Shown here: piece by piece, positions 38,022 through 46,474 of the stretch
Layout: every line of letters starts with the position of its first letter
How positions within the stretch are numbered: the stretch's first letter is position 1
Assembly (NCBI GenBank): GCA_003562475.1
Contig: PWUU01000011.1
Location: forward strand, 1 to 54,790
DNA length: 54,790 nucleotides
Direction of reading: 5' to 3'
From: Dehalococcoidia bacterium
GTDB lineage: Bacteria; Chloroflexota; Dehalococcoidia; GIF9; AB-539-J10
Program-made: the position numbers and the translations under genes
Notes under the pieces: generated by a model
The model's input: only the letters and a program-made list of their open reading frames with translations
What the model was told of the DNA's origin: nothing
Databases searched by the model: none

Positions 38022-39065
38022 GTGATGATACTTGACGAGGGCAACGGATCGCTGGTGGGATGGTACGATCCGGATGAGGCAAGGGACTGGGTCATTCGGA
38101 ACAAGCCCCGCACATTGGTGGACAAGACGATGTCTGTTTCAGACGCAGTCTCACGATTCGTGCAGGATGAGTCTTTCATTGTCTCCGGGGCATTCGGCCA
38201 GATACGGATTTCGATGGCCATCATCTACGAGATAATCAGACAGAGGAAGCGAAGACTCGTCATGGCCGGCAAGACCGCAACTCATGACGCAGACCTTCTC
38301 ATCACTGCGGGATGTGTGGACAGGGTTGAGTCAGCCTACATCTGTGGGCATGAATTGCGCGGCCTCTCTCCAGGATCGAGACGCATGGTGGAGCGCGGCC
38401 ACTGCAAGGTGGTTGCCGAGACGAGCAACGCAGGATACCAGTGGCGTTTCCTGGCAGCCATGATGGGCCTGCCGTTCATCCCCAGCCGCAACCTTCTGGG
38501 AACAGATACATTCGCACATAGCTCGTGCAAAATGGTCGTAGATCCCTTTTCTGGCAAGCCCATCTGCCTCATTCCTGCCGCCTATCCCGACGTGGCTTTC
38601 ATTCACGTTCACCGTTGTGACATCTACGGGAACGCACAGATCGACGGGATCATCGTGGAGGACTTCGAGATAGCGAGGTGCGCGCGAAGGCTGATCCTTA
38701 CCACGGAGGAGATAATCGATAATGAACTGATACGCAGCGATCCAGCCAGGACATGTATTCCCTTTATTCTGGTTGATGCCGTGGTAGAGGTGCCATACGG
38801 GTCGCACCCGGCGGAGATGCCCGGACTCTACTACTTCGATGAGGATCACATCGCCGAATGGCTGCGGCTTTCTCAAACTCAGGAGGGTACAGACGAATAC
38901 CTGAACAAGTACGTGTTTGGAGTTGACTCCTTCGCGGACTATCTACAGCTTTGTGGAGGGAAGGAACGAATGGATTATCTCAGGGACAGGGAGCACCTGT
39001 TACAGCCAATGACGGCGCCATGGCGTCGTGACAACCGTGGAGCCAACCCGGGCAAGTCGGAGTAA
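38022..39065 (+). CDS. CoA-transferase subunit A (glutaconate CoA-transferase type)
   Basis: A 347-aa alpha subunit of a family I (glutaconate-type) CoA-transferase. MSVSDAVSRFVQDESFIVSGAFG near residue 37, GCVDRVESAYICGHELRG, PFIPSRNLLGTDTF, HVHRCDIYGNAQIDG and the C-terminal region match GctA-like proteins. It should pair with the downstream B subunit to move CoA between acyl groups; the true acid cannot be told. GTG 38022 is favoured by the spacing to GAGAGGAG; ATG 38025 is the alternative. Confidence 0.9.
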   Translation: MMILDEGNGSLVGWYDPDEARDWVIRNKPRTLVDKTMSVSDAVSRFVQDESFIVSGAFGQIRISMAIIYEIIRQRKRRLVMAGKTATHDADLLITAGCVDRVESAYICGHELRGLSPGSRRMVERGHCKVVAETSNAGYQWRFLAAMMGLPFIPSRNLLGTDTFAHSSCKMVVDPFSGKPICLIPAAYPDVAFIHVHRCDIYGNAQIDGIIVEDFEIARCARRLILTTEEIIDNELIRSDPARTCIPFILVDAVVEVPYGSHPAEMPGLYYFDEDHIAEWLRLSQTQEGTDEYLNKYVFGVDSFADYLQLCGGKERMDYLRDREHLLQPMTAPWRRDNRGANPGKSE

Positions 39066-39070
39066 GTGAA

Positions 39071-39861
39071 ATGAAGATATCAGGAGTTGTCGAGGGCAAG
39101 TACACAGCACGGGAGTTCCTGCGTACGCAGGTGCCAGCGTGCTTGTGGATAAGAGTTCCGTCTTCGTCGGAACGGGCCTGCCGATAATCGCCGCCATGCT
39201 CGCCCAGAGGACTCACGCACCCGATCTCCTGCTCGTGTTCGAAGCCGGGGGAATGGGCCCACAAATGCCAGAACTGGCCGTCTCGGTAGGGGACTCACGG
39301 ACATTCTACCGTGCCGTATCTGCTTCCAGCATGCATGACGTGATGTCGCTCTCCCAGCTGGGGTATATTGACTTTGGTTTTCTCGGGGCGGCTCAGATCG
39401 ACACGTATGGCAACATCAACACTACAGTCATCGGACAGCATTCCGCACCCACTGTCCGGCTGCCGGGGAGTGGAGGTGCAAACGATGTGGGCTCGTTCTC
39501 GGGAAAGCTGATTACCATCATCGCACACCAGTCCAGGAGGACGTTCGTCGAGCGACTGGATTTCATCACCACACCGGGCTACCTGGACGGACCGGGTGCG
39601 AGAGAACGGGTCGGGCTGTCCGCGAATACCGGACCCTACAGGGTGGTAACGCAACTGGGGACGTATGACTTCGAGCCTGCAACGAAGAGAATCAGGTTGA
39701 TCTCCCTGCATCCAGGCATTAGTCTCGAGGATGTGACGGAGAACAGTGCCTTCGATATCCCGGTGCTTGATGACCTGGCCGTCACGCCCGAACCCACCGA
39801 TGAGTCACTTAGGATAATGAGGCAGCAACTGGATCCTGCGGGGATAGTCCTGAGCAAGTAG
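39071..39861 (+). pseudogene. CoA-transferase subunit B, apparent frameshift near its 5' end
   Basis: Beta subunit partner of the preceding gene. The main frame (GTG 39139 to 39861, 240 aa) has FVGTGLPIIAAMLA, GAAQIDTYGNINTTVIG, GSGGANDVGSF, DFITTPGYLDGPGARERVGL and the C-terminal LDPAGIVLSK, all typical of GctB. The expected N-terminus is encoded in another frame from ATG 39071 (MKISGVVEGKYTAREFL). One missing base near 39122-39128 would join them as YTAREFLRT-AGASVLVDKSS. It may be a sequencing or assembly error, a real mutation, or the protein may start at the internal GTG. Confidence 0.85.
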
Positions 39862-39975
39862 TGATCATCCAATCGCACGCACTACCTTCGGGCTTCGGGG
39901 GGACAGGGGAGCATCCGGTGCGCTCCTATCGGCGTCATGCTCCTCGGACACTGTCAGATCGCCGTGAACTCCATG

Positions 39976-40005
39976 GGCTCTACACTACAAAGTGTGATGT
40001 GGAGA
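39976..40005 (+). repeat. Left inverted repeat of an ISL3-type element
   Basis: GGCTCTACACTACAAAGTG at 39976-39994, continuing through TGATGTGGAGAG. It matches, with small gaps, the reverse complement of 46729-46757 and lies about 75 bp before an ISL3-type transposase N-terminus, as in intact elements. Confidence 0.7.
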
Positions 40006-40080
40006 GGGGTGAGTGGGAAGCACCTGCTTCCCTCTGTAGCTTGGGGTAACGAAATCACTCAAAGAAAGGAGGCAGAGCAG

Positions 40081-40267
40081 GTGCACGATGATTCCATCAC
40101 TGTGCTGTTGGGATTGCCCGAGTTGCGAGTGAGGAGCGAGGAGGGAGACCGACCGCCGGATCAGGGTGCAGATGCAGTACCGAGCGGGGGAGGTGCAGTG
40201 TCCGGGCTGTGGGGAGAGGACAGGGTGGGTGCACAGCAGGAGTGACTACCTTCCGCTGTGCGTATGA
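40081..40267 (+). pseudogene. ISL3-family transposase N-terminal remnant
   Basis: GTG 40081 follows AAAGGAGG at good spacing and encodes HDDSITVLLGLPELRVRSEEGD. After a one-base frameshift near 40145-40155 the frame continues RRIRVQMQYRAGEVQCPGCGERTGW then VHSRSDYLPL, ending at TGA 40265. The zinc-finger-like CPGCG followed by VHSR is characteristic of ISL3 transposase N-termini. The remaining 80 percent of the transposase is absent here; a matching C-terminus lies at about 46490-46750 on the same strand. Confidence 0.75.
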
Positions 40268-40476
40268 GAGCCGACCATATTGGCCACGCAGCAGCGGCTT
40301 GCTTCTCAGTCATCATATGCCTGCAGGAATGGCAAGACCCGGAAGTTGACACAGACATCTATTGGACAGTCATACTGCCAAGGCTATATAGTCTCCACTG
40401 CGACCTCACGCGGGGCTATAGTTCAGATTTGGTTGTGGCTGTCACCACCCTTCAGCACCGCGCCGCGGACAGACTC

Positions 40477-41748
40477 ATGCGGAATCGGCCCCTGCGCAGA
40501 TCGAAGTTCTTCTACGGCTACGTCGTAGCGATCGCTTCCTTTGCAGTGATCGCGGTGGCCTCCGGGGCACTTTACAGCTTCAGCGTATTTGTGGAACCGC
40601 TGCAGGACCATTTCGGGTGGAGTAGAGCCGTCACTGCCGGTGCTTTCTCAGCATCTATGGTGGGTCAGGGCGTGTTCTCAATTGGGAGCGGGAGACTAAC
40701 TGACAGGTTTGGGCCTCGATTAGTGGTCAGCGTGGCTGGTCTCTTATTCGGTCTGGGATTTCTCGTGATGTCCCGCGTCGACACTATCTGGCAGTTCTAC
40801 ATCGTATATGGGGTGATGATTGCAGCAGGTTTCAGCGGGGTACCAGCCCCTCTCATGTCGACCATCGCCCGATGGTTTCACATGAGACGCGGACTCATGA
40901 CGGGGATCGTCATGGCTGGCTCGGGAGTGGGCACTATGTTGATGCCGCCCCTAGCAAACTGGCTTATCTACCATACGGATTGGCGCACCTCATACATGGC
41001 TCTCGGCCTTATCCTGACAGCCGTCATCGTTCTCTCGGCCCAGTTTCTGCGGCGCGATCCATCTGAGAAGCGGTTCCGGGTCTTTGGATCTGACGAGCCA
41101 ACTGACGAACGGGCTGCACAGACTTCCATGCGTGCCGGGCTTCAGTTCTCCGTCGTGATGCGCACGAAGCAGTTCTGGTTGCTGTGTATCGCATTCGCAG
41201 GCTTCGGGTACGCTTTCCAATCGGTCATGGTGCACGTGGTCATCCACGCAAGAGGGCTGGGGTTCTCTCCGGCAAGCGCCGCCGCCATCATGAGTGTTGT
41301 CGGTGGCTTTGGTATTGTTGGCAGAATTGGTGTCGGTGGTCTTGCCGACAGGCTGGGATCGAGATGGCTGCTGACCATAGCGTTGGCCGCGCTTTCGCTC
41401 AGCCTTTTCTGGCTGGTAATCGCCGACCAGGCCTGGGCAATCTACACACTGGCAGCTGTATTCGGCTTCGCGTATGGTGGAGTTGTACCTCTGGAGTCCT
41501 ATCGGGCGGCTGAGTTGTTCGGGCTCCGTGCCCACGGGGCGATTCTGGGCGCCATCGTTTTCAGTGTCCTGATAGGAAGTGCAGCCGGTCCAGCTCTCGC
41601 TGGCTACGGCTTCGACTTGCTGGGCAGCTACACGATGCCTTTTGCACTCTGTGGTGTTATCGCTGCATTGGCTGCGTTGCTCACCTTCTTCGTGAAACCG
41701 CTGCCATCAGAGTCCCCACAACAGGTTGTCATTCACAAGGATCTTTGA
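40477..41748 (+). CDS. MFS transporter, OFA/monocarboxylate-like
   Basis: A 423-aa carrier with about 12 transmembrane helices. FFYGYVVAIASFAVIAV begins helix 1; LTDRFGPR is the loop 2-3 MFS motif; GVPAPLMSTIARWFHMRRGL followed by MTGIVMAGSGVGTM is typical of the oxalate/formate and monocarboxylate MFS group. GLADRLGSRW repeats the motif in the second half. The frame is open 219 bp upstream, but nothing there looks like a transporter; ATG 40477 is the family start, without a clear ribosome-binding site. With the nearby CoA-transferase it suggests uptake and activation of a small carboxylate (inference). Confidence 0.88.
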   Translation: MRNRPLRRSKFFYGYVVAIASFAVIAVASGALYSFSVFVEPLQDHFGWSRAVTAGAFSASMVGQGVFSIGSGRLTDRFGPRLVVSVAGLLFGLGFLVMSRVDTIWQFYIVYGVMIAAGFSGVPAPLMSTIARWFHMRRGLMTGIVMAGSGVGTMLMPPLANWLIYHTDWRTSYMALGLILTAVIVLSAQFLRRDPSEKRFRVFGSDEPTDERAAQTSMRAGLQFSVVMRTKQFWLLCIAFAGFGYAFQSVMVHVVIHARGLGFSPASAAAIMSVVGGFGIVGRIGVGGLADRLGSRWLLTIALAALSLSLFWLVIADQAWAIYTLAAVFGFAYGGVVPLESYRAAELFGLRAHGAILGAIVFSVLIGSAAGPALAGYGFDLLGSYTMPFALCGVIAALAALLTFFVKPLPSESPQQVVIHKDL

Positions 41749-41823
41749 CCCACCCGGGGCAGGGAGACTGTACTGGTCGTCAGGTCATGGCATCAATGCC
41801 TCTCTTAGTGTGATGGCAATCGT

Positions 41824-42120
41824 TCACAATGCCTCGTGCTGTCGACGGTTATCTGGTAGCTGGCGCGGGGCCAGCCAATTCATTGCGCTGTCTCCCAGGA
41901 TGACGGTGTGATACAGGACGAGCCATATACCCACGGCCCCGTTGCTGGTGATGACGAAGCTCGAGCTGCGGTGGCGGGCGGTGACAAGTTCGCACATGTC
42001 CTCCGACTGATGGGCGGTCATGCGCTCGAGAGCGAGGTTGTCCGGGATGAGCAGGTCCGTGCTCAGGAAGAAAACGGCACCCCTCTTCTGCGCACATCGG
42101 GTTTGAGAGCACACAAACGT
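41824..42120 (-). pseudogene. IstB-like (IS21 family) helper ATPase remnant
   Basis: The minus-strand frame contains LERMTAHQSEDMCELVTARH then RSSSFVITSNGAVGIWL and DSAMNWLA. This aligns by eye with the IstB C-terminus (L-T-A-x-Q-A-E-D-L-Y-E-L-I-x-x-R-H, S-F-V-I-T-S-N, ILGNSALDRL). The Walker A half is missing and no istA is present, so it is a decayed fragment in the gap between the MFS gene and the next CDS. Confidence 0.7.
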
Positions 42121-42286
42121 CCGATTACTCTGCCCGGGAGCATGTGTCCTGCGGCACACAGGTTTGCTCTTGCACAAGTTCGATACTGACGTGGTACGCT
42201 ACCTCAGGCCTGTGGCAGGCAGCCGCATATGAACAGTGCGGCATGTCGGTCTTTGTGTATCCGACTGTACAGAATATCTATGATCA

Positions 42287-42293
42287 GAGGAGG
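42287..42293 (+). promoter_or_regulatory. Strong ribosome-binding site for a TTG start
   Basis: GAGGAGG lies 8 nt before TTG 42302 but 20 nt before the next ATG (42314), so it decides the start. Confidence 0.75.
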
Positions 42294-42301
42294 TAACGTA
42301 A

Positions 42302-43576
42302 TTGGGTAACAGGATGGACGCTTACCGCAGTCAGCTCAAACTCTCCGAGGAGAAACTCGGTGCAGTGACTCAGTGCTTCCTGGGTTTGGGCGACAAGTTG
42401 TTTGGTGGTTTGTATGACATCATCGAGAAGTATGGCGGAGTCGAGGAGATCAACCGCAAAGCGAAGGATGCCGGTCGGGTCGAAAATCTGCTCCAGAAGC
42501 TCGAAAGCAAGGGCTCATCATATGTTGCAGATCTGCAGTGGCTCATCGAGCAGCGTGACAAGGGCGCGTTCATCTCGATGGCGGACTATCGCCGCACGGT
42601 TCTGGGCGACAGAGTCGACTCCGTGATCTTCGATGAGTCATCGCCCGTCACGCTGGAAATCAGTTCACTGCACTTCTTCCCATGGCTTATCGCCGAGGCG
42701 AAGCAGGCTGTAGCAAACCGGGAGCTCATGCCGTCTCGGTTCATCCGCGTACGCTATATGAAGGAACAGGAGGAGGACAACGACCTTGCGGCCACCACTG
42801 CAGCGATGCAAATAGTTGGCGCGACCTGGTGCGAGACTCTCGACACGAAAGGCGTTGATGGGTCGAACGTTCACCTTGGTGGGGCGGATACCATCACGGG
42901 CTACTTCGGGGGAATCGGCCAACCCAACGACTATCCTCTGAAGTGGATCGACGAATACCTTTATTACCACACAACCTATGGCACGAGAGAGGTGCTGAAC
43001 TTCAACTTCGGCACGATCCTGCTTGCAATGGTGTTGCACAAGCTGGGAGTGGACATCAGGTGCAAGATCTCAGTATTCGCAGGTCATGACAACCCGTACT
43101 TCCTCCTGTGGACCCTGAGCATGGCAAAGCTATTCAGTCGCGACGATGGCAGCACGGCTTTGTCCGGTTTGAACTTCTCCAATTCGGTTAACAATGCGAC
43201 TATTGAGTTGAGCGCGGACATCCGGAAGTCTCTCGGTTTCGAGGACCACATTCGCTTTGAGCACCACATCTTTGAGCCGTACCTTGGCATTGTGCGCCAG
43301 CCCTATGATCGTCGCGCTGAACTGCTCGACCTCGTAACCAGGGTCGGAAATGTCAGCGCCAAGCATGAAGGCGGCGAGCCTGAGGTCGATGGAAACAGGG
43401 AGCACCAGTCAAACATATTGGAATACTTCCTGAAAAAGGACGAGGTGTACTCGAACAACCTGTGGGATGCACTCCAGACCGGGTATCTGGACAAGCACAC
43501 CGCCCTCAACAACACAGCCAGGGCACTTACTGAGAAAGGTATTAGCGTGGTTGCGGCGACCAACCTGCACCTATAG
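42302..43576 (+). CDS. Unrecognised 424-aa cytoplasmic protein
   Basis: I do not recognise this family. It has no signal peptide and no membrane helix. Residues 1-110 are mainly helical and charged. From about 115 onward alternating hydrophobic strands and helices (VTLEISSLHFFPWLIAEAKQ, FIRVRYMKE, HLGGADTITGYFGGIGQP at 191-208, VLNFNFGTILLAMVLHKLGV, IRCKISVFAGHDNPYFLLW) suggest an alpha/beta barrel-like enzyme. Candidate conserved polar sites are GADTITG, FAGHDNP and NFSNSVNNATIEL. It is a monocistronic unit with TTG start, strong ribosome-binding site and a strong terminator, so it looks intact and expressed despite decayed surroundings. Confidence 0.85.
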   Translation: MGNRMDAYRSQLKLSEEKLGAVTQCFLGLGDKLFGGLYDIIEKYGGVEEINRKAKDAGRVENLLQKLESKGSSYVADLQWLIEQRDKGAFISMADYRRTVLGDRVDSVIFDESSPVTLEISSLHFFPWLIAEAKQAVANRELMPSRFIRVRYMKEQEEDNDLAATTAAMQIVGATWCETLDTKGVDGSNVHLGGADTITGYFGGIGQPNDYPLKWIDEYLYYHTTYGTREVLNFNFGTILLAMVLHKLGVDIRCKISVFAGHDNPYFLLWTLSMAKLFSRDDGSTALSGLNFSNSVNNATIELSADIRKSLGFEDHIRFEHHIFEPYLGIVRQPYDRRAELLDLVTRVGNVSAKHEGGEPEVDGNREHQSNILEYFLKKDEVYSNNLWDALQTGYLDKHTALNNTARALTEKGISVVAATNLHL

Positions 43577-43622
43577 CACCAGAATGACGTAGCGCAGCAC
43601 ACGCTCTGCAACGAGGTTTCAG

Positions 43623-43660
43623 GGGCGGACACCCGCGGTGGGTGTCCGCCCTTCTTGTGC
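43623..43660 (+). terminator. Rho-independent terminator after the 424-aa gene
   Basis: Perfect 12-bp stem GGGCGGACACCC (43623-43634), 5-nt loop, GGGTGTCCGCCC (43640-43651), followed by TTCTTGT. It lies about 50 bp past the stop. Confidence 0.85.
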
Positions 43661-44033
43661 TTCGGGCGAGCTGTTCTGAGTGATAGCGCAGGAGGAACCT
43701 ATCCGCACGAGTGGCGCGATACTCGAGAGGCCACCCACCCCGGCAGTCTACAATGAGGCAGGCCCCAAGATTCGAACAGCGAGATGACATGGAATTACGC
43801 TCCTTTCTTACAAACCGAACTGGAACGTCATCCCCTCTGATGCCGTTACTTGCATATGAACGGCCTCGCGAGTGCTGGAAGCACAGGAGCAGTGATTATT
43901 GATCGGTATATAGAGACTGGCCATCTCCAGGTCACGGTCACTACACCCGGGTGATACCCTTAGCTGCCGGACACCACGCCGAGAGTCCAATTGGCACCGG
44001 CATCAACGACGAGGCAAGAGGTGATTGAGAACA
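43661..44033. other. Non-coding gap
   Basis: About 370 bp between the terminator and the methyltransferase gene. No coding sequence, tRNA or obvious repeat was recognised. Confidence 0.6.
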
Positions 44034-44870
44034 ATGGACACCGGGTCTTACATGCAGAACCTGCTGGTATCTAACCCGCTGAGAGAACCAACCCTTCGTG
44101 AAATGGTCAGGGCATTGCACCTGCCTGAAGGGAGCCGGGGACTGGATGCGGGGTGCGGAATCGGCCTTCAATGTCTCTTGCTGGCCGAGAACATCGGCCT
44201 TTCCGGGCATGTCACCGGTCTTGACGTGTCTGCGAATATGCTGCAGCGTGGACGGGAGATTGCGAGAGACGCGGGATTGTCAGAACAGGTCTCTTTTCAG
44301 AAAGGGGATGTAGCCAACCTTCCCTTTGACAATGACTCATTCGACTGGGCATGGAGCGTCGACTGTGTGGGGTACGATCCCAGGGAACCCCTGCCTTTGT
44401 TGAACGAACTGGCACGGGTAGTCAAGCCCGGGGGCATTGTGACCATCGCTGCCTGGTCGTCCGAGAGGCTGCTTCCCGGGCATCCCAGGTTGGAAGCCCG
44501 GCTGGGGGCTACGTCAGATGGTATCGCGCCTTTCACGCAAGAGAAGCGGCCGGAGGATCACTTCCTGCGTGCGTTGGGCTGGTTCAAGGAACTCGGTTTG
44601 AGCGAACCCACGGCAATGGTCTTCGCCGATAGCGTCTGTGCCCCCCTGTCCGGTGAAATACGGGCGGCCCTTGTGGCTCTCCTTGGCATGCGTTGGTCGA
44701 ACGTGGCAACTGAGCTGTCGCCCGACGATTTTGAGGAATACCAACGCCTGTGCCTGCCAGAATCTCCGGATTTCATTCTGAATCTGTCGAACTACTACGC
44801 GTTCTTCACTTACTCGATGTTTGCCGGCAGAGTAGTGTGCCAGGGCTCACCGGCACTGTTTCGCGAGTGA
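44034..44870 (+). CDS. Class I SAM-dependent methyltransferase
   Basis: A 278-aa enzyme of the UbiE/MenG-like class I fold. Motif I is LDAGCGIGLQCLLLAE (residues about 37-52); VTGLDVSANMLQRGREIA holds the ribose-binding Asp, KGDVANLPFDNDSFDWAWS is motif II, and ELARVVKPGGIVTIAAW is motif III. The last 100 residues are a lineage-specific helical cap, so the substrate is unknown. ATG 44034 is preceded by AGAGGTGAT at 8 nt; the upstream TTG is too close to that site. Confidence 0.9.
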   Translation: MDTGSYMQNLLVSNPLREPTLREMVRALHLPEGSRGLDAGCGIGLQCLLLAENIGLSGHVTGLDVSANMLQRGREIARDAGLSEQVSFQKGDVANLPFDNDSFDWAWSVDCVGYDPREPLPLLNELARVVKPGGIVTIAAWSSERLLPGHPRLEARLGATSDGIAPFTQEKRPEDHFLRALGWFKELGLSEPTAMVFADSVCAPLSGEIRAALVALLGMRWSNVATELSPDDFEEYQRLCLPESPDFILNLSNYYAFFTYSMFAGRVVCQGSPALFRE

Positions 44871-44880
44871 CGTTCCCATC

Positions 44881-44980
44881 TCATTGATGCCAGCGCCAAG
44901 TAGAGTCCAGTATTGCCTCTGCGTACTCCTGCGGGATCAAACCGCCAAGCGTGGTGTGCGGCCTGACTGACCTTTTCCCC
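44881..44980 (-). pseudogene. IS3-family transposase C-terminal tail (copy A)
   Basis: Reading minus, the frame gives GKRSVRPHTTLGGLIPQEYA then EAILDSTWRWHQ and stop at 44881. R-P-H-[ST]-[AST]-L-G-x-x-[ST]-P-x-E-[YF] is the hallmark end of IS3-type OrfB. The rest of the transposase is absent. Confidence 0.75.
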
Positions 44981-44987
44981 AAGACCA

Positions 44988-45085
44988 CTGCCAGCATGAA
45001 CCCCGGGAACTACGGGGGCACGACCGCTAAGCGGCGGCGTTGGCGAGTTCGCCGGCCTTAGCCCGGGATTGCGGGTTCATGGCAG
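44988..45085. repeat. Nested imperfect palindrome, about 98 bp
   Basis: The outer arms CTGCC-AGC-ATGAACCC (44988-45003) and GGGTTCATGGCAG (45073-45085) pair fully except a 3-nt bulge. Inside, GCTAAG (45026-45031) pairs with CTTAGC (45057-45062) and GGCG-AGTT-CGCC (45042-45053) forms the tip. CCCGGG occurs on both sides. It lies between the IS3 tail and the HDAC-like gene. Confidence 0.7.
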
Positions 45086-45166
45086 CAGCGTCCGGTGCTC
45101 CGTGAGGTTTCACCACGCCGTGATCACAGGTATACTCGCAGAATCAATGATCAAGGAGGCCGGACA

Positions 45167-46180
45167 ATGAATGCATTCTTCCACCCTTCTCAAAACCTGC
45201 ACATTCCGAAAACCTATTTCACCCGCGGCCAGATGCGTCAGCCCCAGGAAGTGCCGGACCGTACCGGACAAATGCTGGAAGGCCTGAAAGCGATGGATGT
45301 GCCGGTACTGCAACCCTCCGACCAGGGCGCCGGTCCGATTGTCCGGATCCATGATCTCGGCTACCTGCGCTTCCTTGAATCCGCCCACCGGCGCTGGATG
45401 GAAATGGAGGACTGGGGCGATGAGGTGATGTCCAACATCTTTGTCCGCTCCCCCAACGCCATGCGCGGTATCCTCGCCGAGGCTGCCCGCTACCTGGCCG
45501 ATGGCAGCTGCCCGATTGGTGCCAACACCTGGGAGGCCGCCTACTGGTCGGCCCAGACCGCCCTGGGGGCCGCCGATGCTCTGATGACCGGTGAGCGTAC
45601 CGTCTACGCGGTGTGCCGTCCACCCGGCCACCACGCCCGCCGCGATGCCGCCGGCGGCTTCTGTTACCTGAACAACGCCGCCATTGCCGCCCAGCATATG
45701 ACAGCGCGGTTCCCGCGGATCGCAATCCTGGATACCGACATTCACCACGGCCAGGGTATCCAGGAAATCTTCTACAACCGCAGTGATGTGCTCTACATCT
45801 CCATCCACGGCGATCCCACCAACTTCTACCCGGCGATCAGCGGATTCGAGGATGAAAAGGGCGAAGGGGAAGGCTATGGCTACAACATCAACATGCCAAT
45901 GCCGCACAGCTCGACCGAGGACCACTTCTTTCATAAGCTGGAGGAAGCGATGGCGGCGATCCGGCTGTTCCAGCCCGACGCCCTGGTGCTGACGCTGGGG
46001 TTCGACATATATCACAACGACCCGCAGGCCAAGGTTGCGGTGACCACGGAAGGCTTCTGCCGTCTGGGCCACCGCATCAGCCGTGCCGACCTGCCCATGC
46101 TGGTCGTGCAGGAAGGCGGCTACGACCTCGAGGCGCTGAGCATCAATGTGCAACAGTTCTTCAAGGGCCTGAATGTCTGA
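45167..46180 (+). CDS. Acetylpolyamine amidohydrolase / histone-deacetylase-family protein
   Basis: Zinc-dependent deacetylase of the HDAC superfamily (337 aa), closest in style to bacterial acetylpolyamine amidohydrolases. CRPPGHHARRDAAGGFCYLNN holds the catalytic His pair (about residues 150-170, shown in part), ILDTDIHHGQG supplies the Asp and His zinc ligands, LTLGFDIYHNDP the second Asp, and VVQEGGYDLE closes the pocket. AAGGAGG precedes ATG 45167; the longer upstream frame is non-coding. Codon choice (dense GCC, CTG and CGC) differs visibly from neighbours and resembles gammaproteobacterial genes, suggesting transfer. It is flanked by two IS3-type tails. Confidence 0.93.
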   Translation: MNAFFHPSQNLHIPKTYFTRGQMRQPQEVPDRTGQMLEGLKAMDVPVLQPSDQGAGPIVRIHDLGYLRFLESAHRRWMEMEDWGDEVMSNIFVRSPNAMRGILAEAARYLADGSCPIGANTWEAAYWSAQTALGAADALMTGERTVYAVCRPPGHHARRDAAGGFCYLNNAAIAAQHMTARFPRIAILDTDIHHGQGIQEIFYNRSDVLYISIHGDPTNFYPAISGFEDEKGEGEGYGYNINMPMPHSSTEDHFFHKLEEAMAAIRLFQPDALVLTLGFDIYHNDPQAKVAVTTEGFCRLGHRISRADLPMLVVQEGGYDLEALSINVQQFFKGLNV

Positions 46181-46196
46181 GCCGGTACAAACCGGC
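46181..46196 (+). terminator. Hairpin after the HDAC-like gene
   Basis: GCCGGT-ACAA-ACCGGC starts at the base after the stop codon. There is no T run, so terminator function is uncertain. Confidence 0.4.
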
Positions 46197-46239
46197 CTAG
46201 AAGAGGCCCGCTCAGGCGGAAGTGTATGACTGTGCCCCG

Positions 46240-46320
46240 CCATTGATGCCGGTGCCCATTGGAGTCCTGTCGTGATCTCTGCAATCTCATGTCGCTCAGG
46301 GACGCGCGGGGTCTGCGCCT
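46240..46320 (-). pseudogene. IS3-family transposase tail (copy B), very decayed
   Basis: 46241-46282 matches copy A (44882-44922) at roughly 30 of 42 positions by eye, including CATTGATGCC, GAGTCC and CTCTGC, in the same orientation. Reading minus gives ERHEIAEI, compared with PQEYAEAI in copy A. Only the end of the transposase is recognisable. Confidence 0.5.
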
Positions 46321-46474
46321 GGACACTCGAGCCCACAATACATGACCGGACGTTTGTGACGAGGTTCATCACCAAGGCGGAGTCGTACGACCAGCTCAGT
46401 ATTGGCATTTCGCGAAAGGGGCTTCCGTACCTGGTGTGGACTCACGTGGTCGACTACGTCCGAAGCTCCTTTGC

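Noticed and set aside
40258..40476. N-terminal extension of the MFS protein
   Set aside because: The 73 upstream codons have no transporter character and the segment begins inside the ISL3 remnant.
43577..43622. Extra small gene after the 424-aa protein
   Set aside because: Too short, and it lies between the stop codon and the terminator hairpin.
44988..45085. Integron attC site
   Set aside because: The palindrome and bulge recall attC, but the R-box GTTRRRY and its complement are not present at the ends.
45110..46408. Long minus-strand frame opposite the HDAC-like gene
   Set aside because: It is the shadow of a high-GC coding strand; the plus-strand protein has all HDAC motifs.
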